Notes under the pieces: model-generated
Databases searched by the model: none
Told to the model about the DNA's origin: nothing
Seen by the model: the letters and a program-made list of their open reading frames with translations, nothing else
Shown: in pieces, positions 12,046-12,541 of the stretch
How the letters are laid out: every line of letters begins with the position of its first letter
Numbering within the stretch: the stretch's first letter is position 1
Assembly: GCA_024641625.1 (NCBI GenBank)
Contig: JAHECQ010000065.1
Location: 1 to 12,541 of the forward strand
Source: Acidimicrobiales bacterium
Lineage (GTDB): Bacteria; Actinomycetota; Acidimicrobiia; Acidimicrobiales; SZUA-35
Direction of reading: 5' to 3'
DNA: 12,541 nucleotides
Translations under genes and position numbers: made by a program

Positions 12046-12540
12046 TCAGGTCAGCTGCTCGAGCAGGAGCGTCAGCGCGGCTGTGGTGAAGCGGCCCATG
12101 TTGGCCACTCGGTCGTCGTCGCCGGTCGAGATGTTGCGCGTGATCACCGATCCGTCGGGACGGGCCACAGCGACCCATGCGTGCCCCGCTGGGTCGCCGT
12201 AGGGATTGCCCGATGGTCCGCTCGCCCCGGTCTCGGCCAACCCCCAGTCGGCTCCCATGCGTGACCGGGCTCCGCCGGCCAACAACTCGGCGAACCCCTT
12301 CGTTGCCCCCCGTGTCCCCTCGGGGACGGTGTCGAGCACCAGTGGACGCGAGCGACTGGTGTACACGACGGCTCCTCCGAGGTAGTAGGAGGAGGCGCCG
12401 CCGACGCTGAGCAGGGTGGCCGAGATCAATCCGCCCGCCGATGATTCGGCGACGGCGACCCGTTGGCTGCGGGCAGTGAGAGCCTCACCTATTTGCGTGG
12501 CCAACGACAGCAATTCGGTGGTGAAGGGGCTGGTACTCAT
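12046..12540 (-). CDS. Stand-alone CinA C-terminal domain protein (PncC-like)
   Basis: A 164-residue protein made up of a single CinA C-terminal domain (CinA_C). Members such as PncC deamidate nicotinamide mononucleotide to nicotinate mononucleotide in pyridine nucleotide salvage. Family landmarks are the AES-x2-GG segment A31-E32-S33-S-A-G36-G37, the following LLSVGGASSYYLGGAVVYT, and E103-T104-G105-A-S-G-P109. The common family form is AESCTGG, so C and T are replaced by S34 and A35. The Lys that usually follows the VxYS/T strand appears here as Arg (R63/R65). These changes make the enzymatic activity less certain than the fold. ATG 12540 starts one base from the window edge, so a longer start cannot be ruled out and its promoter is out of view. 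Confidence 0.88.
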   Translation of the reverse strand: MSTSPFTTELLSLATQIGEALTARSQRVAVAESSAGGLISATLLSVGGASSYYLGGAVVYTSRSRPLVLDTVPEGTRGATKGFAELLAGGARSRMGADWGLAETGASGPSGNPYGDPAGHAWVAVARPDGSVITRNISTGDDDRVANMGRFTTAALTLLLEQLT

Positions 12541-12541
12541 G

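Noticed and set aside
12038..12054. CTGAC/GTCAG inverted repeat as a terminator between the last two genes
   Set aside because: A 5-bp stem with a 7-nt loop overlapping the tandem repeat is not distinguishable from chance.

Overview
The window is a gene-dense, high-GC chromosomal segment, most likely from an actinobacterium of the class Acidimicrobiia or a close relative. The reasons are the base composition, frequent GTG starts, near-absence of Shine-Dalgarno leaders, a SEC-C-type methionine aminopeptidase, a separately encoded B12-dependent acyl-CoA mutase, and a glutamyl-tRNA synthetase linked to tRNA-Gln and tRNA-Glu. The lineage is an inference; no marker gene for taxonomy is present. 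I see no phage, insertion sequence, CRISPR or plasmid gene.

Layout. 1-92: C-terminal end of a citramalate synthase-like gene. 162-644 (-): four-helix membrane protein. 707-3240 (+): a conserved hypothetical gene, gltX and a DUF218/YdcF-type membrane protein. 3343-3607 (+): tRNA-Gln(CUG) and tRNA-Glu(CUC). 3608-3886: no supportable gene. 3887-5269 (-): GPH-type sugar:cation symporter. 5308-6514 (+): small lipoprotein and alpha/beta hydrolase. 6561-7649 (-): membrane protein with a proline-rich tail. 7699-8433 (+): TauE/SafE permease. 8451-9425 (-): methionine aminopeptidase. 9478-9888 (+) and 9914-11542 (-): B12-binding and catalytic subunits of an acyl-CoA mutase, encoded tail to tail. 11626-12000 (+): small zinc-ribbon protein. 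12046-12540 (-): stand-alone CinA C-terminal domain protein.

How the parts fit. gltX, tRNA-Gln and tRNA-Glu form one functional group: a GluRS that probably charges both tRNAs, with tRNA-Gln then corrected by GatCAB. The mutase subunits carry the active-site pair of isobutyryl-CoA mutase (Phe65, Gln183) rather than that of methylmalonyl-CoA mutase (Tyr, Arg). They therefore probably interconvert isobutyryl-CoA and n-butyryl-CoA. 

Two architectural features stand out. First, eight of the eleven transcription-unit starts have a TANNNT hexamer ending 6-8 nt before the start codon, and two more have GANNNT. This is the signature of leaderless transcription, and it lets four divergent gene pairs share gaps of only 38-62 bp. 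Second, convergent gene ends carry small repeats at their stop codons: a 33-bp hairpin between the mutase genes, and three perfect 18-bp tandem copies between the last two genes.
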